The notes beneath the pieces were generated by a model. It was not told where the DNA came from, did not search any database, and was given only the letters and a program-made list of their open reading frames with translations. Of a DNA stretch of 64,000 nt, positions 38,040 to 49,984 are shown piece after piece. This DNA comes from Mycteria americana (Eukaryota > Chordata > Aves > Ciconiiformes > Ciconiidae). A program made the translations under genes and the position numbers. The stretch is from positions 41,024,135-41,088,134 of the forward strand of contig NC_134365.1 of assembly GCF_035582795.1 (NCBI RefSeq), in the 5' to 3' direction. Each line of letters starts with the position of its first letter. Position 1 is the stretch's first letter.

Positions 38040-38960
38040 GGCAGGATGATGGGACTCTGTTGTGGCAAGTTGATCTCACCACTTTTTCACTTATAATTCA
38101 TACTCACCAGATAAAAAACAAACTCCATATCCATCCATGGCCTAAAGAACTGAGAAAATCACACTGGACACTGGAGTGACGGAAGGGAAGGAAGTATTCA
38201 TGAAGGCTAAGTTAGTCTTCAAAGACCAGACTTGCTAGGCTACTAGGAGATAAGCTGCACTGGGGGAAAAAATCAAGAATGCCTAGAATATGGCTTCTAC
38301 TCTGAACCATCTTCTAAAGAAGCCTCTCTCTCTTGTGAATATTGTATGTTTCCCTGCTTTCCCCTGGCAATGTAAACTTCTCTTTCATATAACCTATGTA
38401 CTGCTGTTCGGTACTTTGGGGAAGGATGGAGAATTCACATTCATCCACCCTCTCTCCCATACAGTGAATGGTTGTGTCAAGCAGCTCTGCAGTAACTGCT
38501 GGTCACAACACAGAGAGGGTGTTAAAAACATTCCCTTACTTTCATATACCCTGTGCAGCCTTCCCTCATTGTACAGGCATGTCGGAGACTATCACCTGAG
38601 CCCTCAGTCAAAGAGTGTCCAGGATTTCTTTTGAAATGAGCTGTATGTGGTTTTCCACAGCTTTATTAATAGCTATGAGTTGGTACAGGGGACATACAGC
38701 CATTTTCCTTAATGCCTGAGGAGCTCCCTAATCTGCAGCCTTGTACTCTTGCATTTTTATGACACCTCTCCTCTTGCAAAGGCGTGCTGGTATGCAAAGA
38801 GTGAAAGTGCAGAAAGTGGATCCAGGCCCCTCTCTTTACAGGGAGAATGCCATTTTCTACCTTGGAATATAAAAGGTCTTTCAAGATGAACACAGTGTTA
38901 AAGGTTATATTATAACTATATATTATTTCATAAGTTTAAGCTTTCTCTCACATTTAGGAC

Positions 38961-39085
38961 AGAAACATAGAACAATGTATGCTGGAAGGACTTAGAGAGG
39001 TTATCTGGTTCAACCTCCAGCTCAAGGACCAACTTCAGATCAAGTTGCTCAAGCCCTTATCCAGTTGAGATGTGAAAAGGAATCA
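38961..39085 (-). mobile_element. Old CR1 LINE 3' end remnant, reverse strand
   Basis: The sequence AGAAACATAGAACAATGTATG followed by TGGAAGGACTTAGAGAGGTT and GGTTCAACCTCC matches the reverse complement of a CR1 3' end, of a different and more diverged type than the other two copies here. The right boundary is uncertain. Confidence 0.75.
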
Positions 39086-42000
39086 AAGGATCTTGAAATA
39101 AATCATGCCCCAGAGTCCAGGGATGGCTAAAAAGAAGTGAGAGATGGAATATTAGTTTTCTGTTGAGTTTTATACAGGAGCTAGGACTGGTTAGACTGCA
39201 TCCTCACTTCTCCACTCCCCCCGTCTCTTTTAGTACCTGAAATCACAGGAAGTAAAAACTTGCTTCTGCCTAGTTTTTTCTTTTCTGGTCTGTCTGATGC
39301 TCTTTCATCATAAAACTATTATTACTTCAGAGTGTCTGGGCATTTCAAATGCAAGTTTTTATATTGCTGTTGTATTTTAAAGGCTAGATTAAATCTATTT
39401 TAATAGCCACTTGATTCAACTTTTGCCTCAAAGTGTAATTGTTTAAAATCAGCAGCAGCTCGCGTCTTCTCAATTCTATTGTCTGGACGGCTGCTGCCTG
39501 TGCTGGAGAAGGGCTCAGAGCAGCCCCAGCAGCCAGCAGAGGGAGCCCATGCTTTTAGCGTGCTCTTATCTTCCTGAAACCGGTGCGCAACGGAAAGAGG
39601 CAACATCAAGCGTGCAGCTTCCGTACAGGTAAACTCAAGTGTTGATAAGAGATGGTAGCCAAGTTCCTTTTTAATTCAAGCAGAAGAATCTGTCTCTTGG
39701 GTGTGCGTGCTTTTGGCAAAACAATAAATAAAATCCACACCTTCCAGTAATAAGCAGTAAAAAAATTATTTGGTGTGAACACACAAATGCATGGGAATCC
39801 ATTCAACTTCTTCACAGATCAACTTGTAGATACGGCTGGAATCTTTTAATTAACCCTTGGCCTCATATGCCTTTTTGTCTGTCACTGCTTTTTCCAATGT
39901 CAAAATAATGTCTTCATCTACTGCTTCATCTTCTTCAGTTCAACCACAGCTTTAGAGTCCAGCCTTGCAAACAAATATGTGCCCTTACTTTGTCCCTACG
40001 AAGAGTCCCAAAGAAGTTGTGCAATGTTCAAGAAATACATTTATAATATATACCTGTGACTTTTCCAAGGAATAGTTTGTCCTTTTAACGTCTTACTGAA
40101 ATCTAATTGGGTTGTTTGGGGTTTTTTTTCAAATAGCTCTGTTACAACGCATGTTAATTACTCTTTGGGTGAAAGCATTAATAAAAGGTACCATATTTTT
40201 CATGTGTTATGGGTATGTTTTTACCGAAATTTCTCTAAACAGTAGCAATTCACCTGAACACAATTCTAAACTTGTTAGGTTTTACTCTGGCTAGGTACCG
40301 AGATAGGAAGAACAGCCTTGTATGTTACATGCAGTGGAACTACCACAAAAGCCTCTATTATTTGGACAGACTACAGTAAATAATAAGCTGTGTTTGAGAA
40401 ACATCTATGTACCTGATAACACATTTTTTTGTATCTATCAACCCACAGCAATAGTGAGAGATGAAAAAACTTAGTCTCACCAGATTACTCCGAACTTCTA
40501 CACCTCAAAATAATTTAATGATAAAATTAACTTAATGTTGAATTTAATGCTGTCTCTCAGATACATTTTCTCAAGAAATATAAAGTAAGAGTTCTTACTG
40601 CATGGAAAAAGGTTCTCTTGAAAAATGCAGTGGGAAAAGCTTTGCTCATATTCTACTGGACAACTGTAAAACTGGAGGAAGTTCTAAACATTAAAGCTCC
40701 GAAGTAAAATATACCATAAATAATCTTCTTTGACCACCACAGTAAATCTGAATTTAAGATTTCAAAACAGCTTACTTAGTCTAACTTTTCAAACTGTTTT
40801 TAAGTTGTTCTCAATTTGTAATTAAGTTGTGCAAAGTTAGGACAACAAAAACTACTAGTGTCTCAAAATTAGCAGTTACATTTTGAAAATGTAAATAAAT
40901 AGAAATACTGCATTCTGAAGATTTCTGGGCACCAATGAAGATTACTAAAGAGTAGTGTCTGATTTGACTCAAATTCACCTGTAAATAATATGCTCCTGCC
41001 CTAAAAAAAGTTGAATACAATGCTAATGTATACACACATACATATACATAACATAATGCATAATCTGACAACTTATCCTAAAACTTTGACATTGTATGGA
41101 AGGGGCAGATTTTGCTCTTTGTTACAAATGGGTCAAGCTGCAAGTTGTTGAGAGGACAGAAGCCTGAAGCAAAATAAGAGGACAGCTGAATTCTGCATGG
41201 CCACCCATGAGCAACACAGCATCCCCTAGGAAGTCTTCTTCTCTCCCCAAATAATGTCAATTGTGTTAAGTTCCCATGTTCAAAGGAATACTCCCTAAAA
41301 TCATCAGCCAACAAACCTGACACTTGTGACTTCTTTCCATAATAACATTTTCTAAAATTCTGCATTAATGATTATTATTCTTAATATTAAGTCCATTAAG
41401 TGTGTATTTGTTCTGCAGATGAAGATGTGTTCCCTGAAAAGGAAAACCTATAATGGAATGAAAGTGAAAAAGTACAAATAAGTTGCTTTTGACTTGGTGC
41501 TTTTGATATCCATTCCAAGTGATCAAACTTAAAAGTAATTATTTTTCAATACAATGCATTGCTTTCTCCTTTTGTCATTTTCTTTCTCTTTGCATATTTT
41601 AAATTCCATCTGTTTTTACATAGTTCACAGAAATATTTCAGAGCAAAATTAAGCTTGACCAAATGCTGCTTTCTATATCACTGCTGCTTCTGACAGATTC
41701 CAAGTGGCATTAGACCAAAATGATTAGTACTGATTTACTTTCAACCTTCTGTTTCATGTATCTCAGGGGCTCATATATGGACCCAAATGCAGACCAAAAA
41801 ATGTACATGAACAGAATATACTAAGCCTGGGCTTTTCATATTAGTTCTTGTTTGCCAAAGTTTCCTCTTTCCTGCATATAACTTCTCAGAGCTCTGCTCT
41901 GCTGTAGCAGCAACTCTAATCATAGTCAATGCAAAGACATTTTTGCATAGCAACCTTGATTTAACTATCCACAAATACATAAAATAATTAATATAGGTGC

Positions 42001-45000
42001 TTTGAACCACCTTCAGGAGGAATCTATTACTCTTAATCAGCTTCAGAGAGATGCCTGGGAGATTAAATTTGGGTGGTATGAACACTCTCTCCTCATCTCC
42101 TACTGTCTCCATTAATTACTCAAGAAAAGTAGCCAAACCCTCAGAGGCCTGAGTTATTAACAGAAATAAATATATTGGCTTCCGTGAAACTGTACTAATT
42201 TTGTATTGCTGAGAATCTTGTCTTTTCAGCTACTACAACAAAATGAACCTTATTCTAGATTTACAAGACTTTAACAGATCTGAACCAGGTCTATAAACTA
42301 TAAATTTGAACTTCTTTCAGACACTCTTTTAAAAAAAAGTCCTGCAGCAACCATGGGTTTGGAAATTTCAGTGCTAATGCCAGCGACTGGAGGGATATTC
42401 AAACCATCCAGCATGGGCAACTGTATTAGCCTTGTAAGAGGCTCTAAGGTTCCCTGTGTGATCTCAAGGGACAGAGATAAGAGCTCTCTCAGCTTGAAGG
42501 CGGGGCCAGGAAGTGCCTTCTGCAGGTATCTCTTTGTCTTCAGTGATGACAGATGAAGCTAAACGATGCAACACCCTGCTCCCCACTTTTGTAAAGATGT
42601 TATGTCTCATGGGTCTATGCTGACACTCTGTTAAGGTGGGATTTATAAATATAAAACTCTTTCAAGTAAGTTGCTTGCCTCAAAGGCAAACACATCCCAA
42701 AATAAACGTGCCTGCCCTGAAGTCAGCTAACCAGCCTTGCCAAGGAACAGAAGAGCAACCCAATGCGTGTTATAAACATGTTAGTGTTACATAAGGCCCT
42801 GATTCTGACATTCAATCCAGAAAGATATCTCTGTATCTTTCAAAAACACTTAACACAAATGGATAGCACTTCACAGAGTATTAACACTATCAGGGGCAGT
42901 ATTTGTAGAAGAAAGGGCATAGAAACTTCAGAGTTGTGTATTTCAACTGTCTGAGTTTATTGCAGGTACCAAGACTTCTTGCCTCTTTCTCTTGCAAGTT
43001 TTCTGTGGGGCACCTTCCCTCCTCTTCTCTGTAAAGACCTTCCTGTCATTCTCCTGCTCTAAACCTCCCATTAGTTCTGAGTGTTCCCATTCCATTTTTT
43101 CAAATACAAGGGCTCCTCCAACTCACCCACTCTCATCTTCCTATAAACATCTGTGCTGCAATCATCCTTCCCCCCTTTGCTCCATGCTCCTTCTGTCTTC
43201 AGTTCCTTGGCAGCTGTAGGCACACAATCCCACTTTTCCTTCCTGCTGGTTGCCCTGTCCAAATTCTTGACCAGCTCCCTTCCTCTACCTACAGCAGGGG
43301 CCCTACATGATTGCCAGCCATGCAGAAGAAACAGCATTTCTTGTACATCCATGTAAGCATTCTACATGACCTGTGACACTGGCAGGCTCTGGTGAGGCTT
43401 TGTGCATGTGTTGAAGGTCACAGACCTATATTTTGCTCCTTCCCTCCCTTTGTGTCATTTTGTATTAGTGCAGATGGGACTGCATCAACTTAAAAGTCCT
43501 GCCAGTTTATCACCGTGGTACAAAGTGAGGATGAAGCACGTGAGCCACAGAAACATGGACACTTCAACATCTGTTCTGATTAAGTACGTACTAAAAAGCT
43601 TTGTTGATTAATTTTGCACTGGGCTATATGCAAATAATTTTCAAAAACTTCTTGAAAAATGAAGTCCTATAAGGCATTTCCTGTTTGATTTTTCCACAGT
43701 CCTAGTCAAGAATAGGAAAAGCACTGCTATCAAGATGATAGAGATGTTTGAAATCTTTTGGTCTTACTCACTAATGAAAAATTCTTGACTTCCCTCTCTG
43801 CAAAGAAATCTGCTTTTTCTGTGCTTACACCTCAGAAGCCAAATACACAGAGGCAGAAATAAAAATACAGATCCCTCCCCGCTTCTAGAGAGGAATTTAC
43901 AGGAAAACAAGGTATTACACCGCATCTAAAGCCTTCTGACAATTTGTCACAATTAGCTGCTTCTTTCTTAGATACATTTCTTCCTTTTGCATGGCAACTG
44001 ATCTCAAAATGACTAAAACTATTACAACCACCACAAAAAAGAAAAAAAAAGAAAAAAAACCATTATTGTGACCTCCTTCAAACAACTACAAAACAATGTA
44101 ATCACTCATTATACAGTATCGTGCAAATACACTTCAAAAACCACAGGAACCCCAGGGTGTTTGCCACACAGACACAGCGAGAGAGGGAAGGATGAAAGAA
44201 TTGGACAGAATTTCTATATGAGCTGCTAAATTAAGAAATGACTCTATGCATGCACATGGTATGTATCAACTCTTGTCTTTTACCCAGAGAAGAATGCAGA
44301 TCACCACAGCACGTAGAGGACACAGAAATACATCATGCATCTCCACATGCACACATATTCAAAGGTTTTATGTTTTACAAGTGTTAAGGAAAAAAAACCC
44401 TGCAACCCTCTATGAACTGGAGTTAACTTCCTCACAGATGTGGCAGTATTGACTTTCCATGGGAGTGCTGAACTTTTGTTGCATTAAGTGAACAATATTT
44501 TGGAGACCTTCCTCAAAGTCCCACTAACAAGCACCACAGAATGCAGCACTCTCTGGACTTACTACTGTGCTATAATGCACAGTAATGCATTTTTAAATGA
44601 TTGATTCTGACACCTGCCATTATATGGAACAAGTAGCTATTGATTACTTTTGTGGGGTGGGAAAGTAGAGTCCCAAGACTGTGCAATTCAAGAAACAGTC
44701 AAAGGGATTCATCCATCACAACATATCCTTCCAAAATTCACATCCTTCTTTCAGTCCCTTCTGAGAAACATTTGAGCCCACTTGCCATTTGGGTTCAAAC
44801 CTACTATGTGTTTTTCTGTGCATGTAAAAACAGGACAAATCAGTTCAGAGACCTGTTGCAATGATTTACTGACTATCAGAAAGCACAGTTAAGACCACAG
44901 TATAAACACCTGACTAGAGGAAGGCTACAGCTGATTTGACCTGCCTTGCTGCCATGGTCCTGTGTGGCACAGTTCTTAAGAAAAGAAACTGTACTGTAGC

Positions 45001-48000
45001 TGTTGATACGGTTCTCTAGGGCTACAAGTGAGACAAGCTTTGAATGGGCAGTTGGATATAGCTTGAGAAAAAAGACTGATGAGCCAAAAAGAGAGCTCTT
45101 GTCTGTTTTCAAGTATTATTAGTTGTTCTGATAAAAGGTACTACTCCTCATCTAATGCCTTACCATTCTTCATGTACCTTTAGACATTGCTTACATGTTC
45201 TCCTCTTTCTTCTTTTGGCTTTACGTGAGACATACAAGGATAAGGTAACAGACCGGTAAATGTTAGAGTTAAAAAGCATAATTTAAAGTATTGTTTAAAG
45301 CATGTAGTTCCTATGTTGGTGAAATATCCACTTAATGCTTTTGCAGCCTGGCTGTAATTCCCTAAATGATACCACATCCACCTCAACTCAAAATAATAGA
45401 AGGTTCTCTTCATATAGCTTATTTCCACGTCTTCACTCTAACACATGGATTTTATTTCCTAAACAGAGAATTACTGTAATGATCGGCTTTCATTCCCTCC
45501 AAACAAACATTCAGTAAATCTGCATCCTATGTATTTACATTTTTTCCTTGTTTCTTTTCCCAAATGCCTAGCTATTAAAATGTGCCTGGGTAATCCTGAG
45601 TTTTCCACTAACGTTGCAAGCTTTACTATCAGATATTTTCAGACTAAAAATAATGTTCATGTCAGCATTTGCTTCAAAATTATATGGACAAGTCAACTGT
45701 CACTGTATGAATTGAAACAGTAATAATATTACTGTTTTTCTATTTTTGTCCCTTCTTCCCATCAGCAACTTGACTATTGAAGAATATTTCAGGTGAACCC
45801 AAGTAAATCTTACCTGTCAAATGTTTCATCTTGGTCCTACCATCACACTAACTACAGAACTGTTGAGGGAAGAGTGCAGCTAGGTGGCAGTGTGCCAAAC
45901 AAAAGAATCAATATAAAAAGACGATTTCTAAAGATGCATGACATAGCATGCCTTAAATAGCATGAAAACCTGAACAAAAACAAGTTGATGTCACATAATC
46001 CATAATATTATTGTGACTGACACGCTGTAGCCACGTGGTAAATTGAGCCAGGGTAATTACAATTCCTGTATTTCTTTCTGGTTCTAGGAGTGACTCTGCC
46101 CTAAGCATCCTACATTTCAGGTACCAGCATTTATCACTATGTAAAACAGAAATGGTGCTATCTGCCTTGGTCTGAAGAACATTGCATAGCTTAACAAAGT
46201 GATGTAAATACATGTGTTAGCTTAAGATCCTCAGTGAAACATGACAGATACATGACACAAATGAATGTGAACGTAGACCAATAGGTAACTATGGAATCAA
46301 ATGAACACAGTATATAAATAGCCTTCTGCTGCATGTATAAAAACACTATATAGTGATAAATCTTAAAAGACATGCACCATTCTCCAGGGCTAGTCAGAAT
46401 AAAAGGACAAATCAGGTGTCCTGCAAAGAGGAAAGGATCCTTCTGCACAGACCACTGGGCAGTTGCAGTACTGCTCTACAGTAGCACAGCCTAAGGGCTA
46501 GCGGAGCTTCATACTTGCCTAATGAACCCTTTCAATGTAATGACTTCAACACATCCAGTGAAGAATTTCTTCTCCCAATGGGCAGAAAAAGAAATCCCAC
46601 CCTGCACAAGAGCTTTATTTTCTCCGCAGCCTAACCGCACGGTTGTACTGCCTTCTAGGAATTTACCCTTCATGCATAGACAGGAAAGGGAAAAACAAGC
46701 TACATTCAACTGTAAACTACCTTGTCCTTTGCTGCTGTGCTTTTTACTTTGGCACTGTATTGGACTTGCCTTAATATTTAAGCACTAGCTGCTACCTTTG
46801 GTAGTGCAGGATGTGTTAACACTTCTGCTTTAAACTCCATTTTGGCTGGGACAACTGATCATTTCAGGATTAAGCATAAATTTCCATTGTTAAACACTTT
46901 AGCCACCCTCTTTTTTAAAATCAGTTCATCCAGTTTAAGCTTACAAAACACAAATAGCAGTGATATTTGGATACCCAATTTTCTTTTTACAGTCCTATAT
47001 TTTAAAATCAGAGTTCACATAAAGTCTAAAATCTGTCGTGCTGTAAGTAACGATCTGAAAGACGCATGTTAAATATATCTCTGCCGTGTATTCTTGACAT
47101 ATGAATTGGTATGCTTTTTGTGTGCTAACAATATGTAACACAACATATCATTTTGTTTATTCATATGTAACATTCCATAAAGATGTCTTTTACACTGAAA
47201 AAACCTTAGGCTGGAGTGTCGTCACATTATATATCACATTCAGAAGACAGGTTTTTTTGCCTGAGTATGAGGAGGACAGGAAGAGATTCAAGACAGCACT
47301 CTGCTGAGATCCCTAAGGGGTTTGTTTACTACCTTGATGAAAGTCGAGGACCACTGATGGCTGTACTATGGGTGTCACTCCAAGTGACCAGGACATTATG
47401 CTGAGATGTCAGAACCTGCAGGAAATCTTACAGTCCCAATGGCTTTTTGGAACAGTAACAGCACCTCCCAGAGACTTTACCAAACTGACAGATGTTTTTC
47501 CTTTTCTCTTTATGGAGAACCAGAGACCTATGAGAAGCATGAAAAGGAAATAACTGTACAGCCTAATTTAAATATACAAAGGTAGGAATTATCCATATCC
47601 ATTCCTATCAAATCCTTCTTTTAATCTTCAAGCTACTCTTGTTTCAAAAATCTTTAAGTAAAATTGAATAGAAGTACATTAAATATTTCAAAGAAAGTCA
47701 TTAGCTGAACAAATGTATTCATGCAAAATAACATACAAACGAGGATTTTTACAGTTAAACCCTCACTATTCATTAATCTATGTCTGTCTAACTTCAGATA
47801 TCTTGCGCAAGCTGATAAATCCTCAACAGAAAATGAACAAACAGTATACGCTTTGCTTTCCAGAACAAACAAAATATGTGTGCAATAGCCTCAGGCTATA
47901 TAAATACTATTTCACTACAGTTATGAAAAATATTTACTTATTTGTTAACTACAATTATTCTGATGTCTTTTGGCAGTGCACATTAAGGACTCTAATATCA

Positions 48001-48700
48001 TGCAGTACAGATGCCTAATAGAAACTATTTCACCCAAGAAAAAAGTATTCACAATTTATCAAACCATTAGCAAGTACCTATTCAGCACAGCACAAAACTT
48101 CTTAAAAACCATGAAATTCAGTGACGAAAGTATTGCTGCTTCACAGTGATATTAGGCATGGGTAAGAAACAGTCAGAGGTTTTGGGGGAACAGGTCTCCT
48201 GGGCTGATATCATGGTACATAATGAAAACTCTGCTTCCTGCAGAATTTTTCTCCTCAGGCATTTCTTCCGGACAATCTAGGCTTTCAACCATTGTTTTTA
48301 TTAGCTTAGGATAAGGTGATGCTTGGGGAAAAGCTTCCCAGCAGCACCATAGGCCTAGATTTACAAAACATTCTGGCCTGTCTAACTAGCCAGACAGCAG
48401 ATTCCTTTTTTATTATTTTAAATAAAGCACTTGAGCTCCAGTACAAGATCCTTCTGCAGCTCAGATTATATCAAATGATGGTCCAGAGGTGGGAATAGGG
48501 ATTATAAACTGGGTAGAATATAAAAGCATGTGTTTTGCCAGCCTTTTCATTAGGCTCTCATTTCAGACTTAATTGTAGATTCAAAGACAGTGTAGCAGAA
48601 AACCTTTAACTAATGCTCTCCAATGCATACCGGGTAGCCTGACCAGTAATTTAGTCACCAGTCTAAACAGGAATTGGGCTGGGACTGGGTTATTAAACTG
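39086..48700. other. Upstream flank of LGR5, no gene recognised
   Basis: About 9.6 kb, AT-rich, with no supported coding exon. An A-rich tract lies at about 44034-44059. The tetraspanin gene that neighbours LGR5 in other vertebrates (TSPAN8, known synteny) was looked for by eye and no exon was found. LGR5 enhancers may lie here, but nothing in the bare sequence proves it. Confidence 0.45.
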
Positions 48701-49276
48701 GTAGCTAGTCTCAAGTCTGGAGCTTGTGGTCAACTTTGTTCGCACTGAAAACTGATTTGGAGAAAAAAAAAGTTAAAAAAATATTGCTATCATCACCTTT
48801 CCCTCACCAATGGCTTTGGCATACTCAGTCACAGACGAGTAGCACCAAGGCCACTTTCTGCACAACCTCTGGAGAGGAAACCTGTGGCAAGAAGCTGGGT
48901 GAGGGACAGCTCAAGAGCTTCCAACGGCAGCCTGGCTGCAAAGTCCGTTTCCTTTGGCAGCCGGTCTCCTGTAGAAAACTGCTGCCTGTTGGCAAGCCTG
49001 CAATGTAACCGAGTGGGAGCGAGGGAATCGAGCGGGTCCCCATCTCTGAACAGGGCCATCGCTCAGTCTGCAGTTGGGGCCGCTCACCGACGAGCGGCTT
49101 TCCTGACCGTCACTAAGACCTGGGTTAGGCTTCCCTTCCAGCCCAAAGCGGCACCCAAGCCTTTCTCCCGCCACCCCAGAGACCCCCCGCTGACCTCGCT
49201 GCCTCAGGACCATATCCCCGCCTCCCCAACCGCCCCCCCCTCCGCGCCAACCGACGCTCTGATTTCAAATATAGTT

Positions 49277-49300
49277 GGGGGGGAGTGGGGGGGGGGGGGG
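49277..49300 (+). repeat. Poly-G tract, potential G-quadruplex
   Basis: Seven Gs (49277-49283), then AGT, then fourteen Gs (49287-49300). It is about 470 bp upstream of the LGR5 start codon. Together with the G-rich stretch at 49471-49497 it could form quadruplexes, and the run is also likely to vary in length or be misassembled. Confidence 0.8.
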
Positions 49301-49397
49301 AGAAGGTTCTGCCGCGCGACACCGCCGCACGCGCTGCCCAACCGCCCGTCCCGCCGCCTTCCAGAAACGTCCACCGCGCGCGCCCCTGCCGCGAGGG

Positions 49398-49435
49398 GAG
49401 ATCACCGCCCTGAGGAGAGATCACCGCCCTGAGGC
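49398..49435. repeat. 19-bp tandem duplication in LGR5 promoter
   Basis: GAGATCACCGCCCTGAGGA is followed at once by a second copy differing only at its last base (49398-49416 and 49417-49435). It lies about 340 bp upstream of the start codon and would double any binding site it contains. Confidence 0.85.
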
Positions 49436-49612
49436 GAGCCCCGAGGCGCGGCGGCCGCGGGCCCGCCGGGCGGGCGGGGAGGCGGGAGGCGGGAGGGGTT
49501 CCCCCCCACCCCCCCGCCTCCCCGCCCGTACGGCGGCGCGGGCAGGGCCCGCCGCGCTACGGCGGGCAAGGCTGGGGCGGCGTCAGCGGGCGCGCGGTGC
49601 CGGCTCCAGGGC

Positions 49613-49618
49613 TTTAAA
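49613..49618 (+). promoter_or_regulatory. TATA-like element, LGR5
   Basis: TTTAAA within the perfect palindrome GCTTTAAAGC (49611-49620) is the only AT-rich hexamer in several hundred bases of GC-rich DNA next to the first exon. At 160 bp upstream of the ATG it is well placed for a core promoter with a start near 49645. Without transcript data this is a candidate only. Confidence 0.4.
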
Positions 49619-49729
49619 GCAGCGTGTAAGCTGAGATGCTACCACAGACAGCGGCGCGGCGGCGGCGGCCGCAGCAGCTCCCCGAGCCCAGACGGGCGCC
49701 CGCCTTTCGCCCTCGCCGCGCCGCGGGGC

Positions 49730-49756
49730 ATGAGAGCGGCCGCCCCGCGGCTCTAG
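49730..49756 (+). other. Short upstream ORF in LGR5 5' UTR
   Basis: ATG at 49730 opens eight codons ending in TAG at 49754-49756, 16 nt before the LGR5 ATG. If the transcript starts near 49645 this uORF is in the leader and could reduce translation. A second upstream ATG at 49636 is out of frame with LGR5 and would overlap it, but may lie upstream of the transcription start. Confidence 0.45.
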
Positions 49757-49772
49757 GTACCCCCCGGGCCCC

Positions 49773-49984
49773 ATGGCGAAGTCCCGCTCTGCCCGCGCCC
49801 TCCTCCTTCTCCTCCTCTTCTGCCTGCCGGGGCTGCGGCGGGGGGCGCGGGGCGCCGGGCAGCGCCCGCGGGGCTGCCCGGCGCCGTGCCGCTGCGAGCA
49901 GGAGGGCATGCTCGTCCGCGCCGACTGCTCCGACCTGGGGCTCACGGCCGTGCCCGCCAACCTCAGCGTCTTCACCTCCTACCT
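49773..49984 (+). CDS. LGR5: LGR5 coding exon 1 (R-spondin receptor)
   Basis: LGR5 is a leucine-rich-repeat G-protein-coupled receptor that binds R-spondins, boosts Wnt signalling and marks stem cells at the plasma membrane. The exon encodes 70 complete codons plus two bases of Leu71. Residues 1-27 form a signal peptide with a poly-Leu core (ALLLLLLFCL). Cys35, Cys39, Cys41 and Cys52 give the CxxxCxC...C cap that precedes the first leucine-rich repeat. The following DCSDLGL...NLSVFTSYL closely matches LGR5 rather than LGR4 or LGR6. Asn63-Leu-Ser is a possible glycosylation site. The donor GTAAGT starts at 49985, splitting the Leu codon after CT, so the TAA just after it is intronic. The ATG has G at +4. 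Partial: all other exons lie beyond the window. Confidence 0.92.

Noticed and set aside
39086-48700. Search for exons of TSPAN8, the usual upstream neighbour of LGR5
   Set aside because: No tetraspanin motif (such as CCG with flanking membrane segments) was found by eye on either strand.
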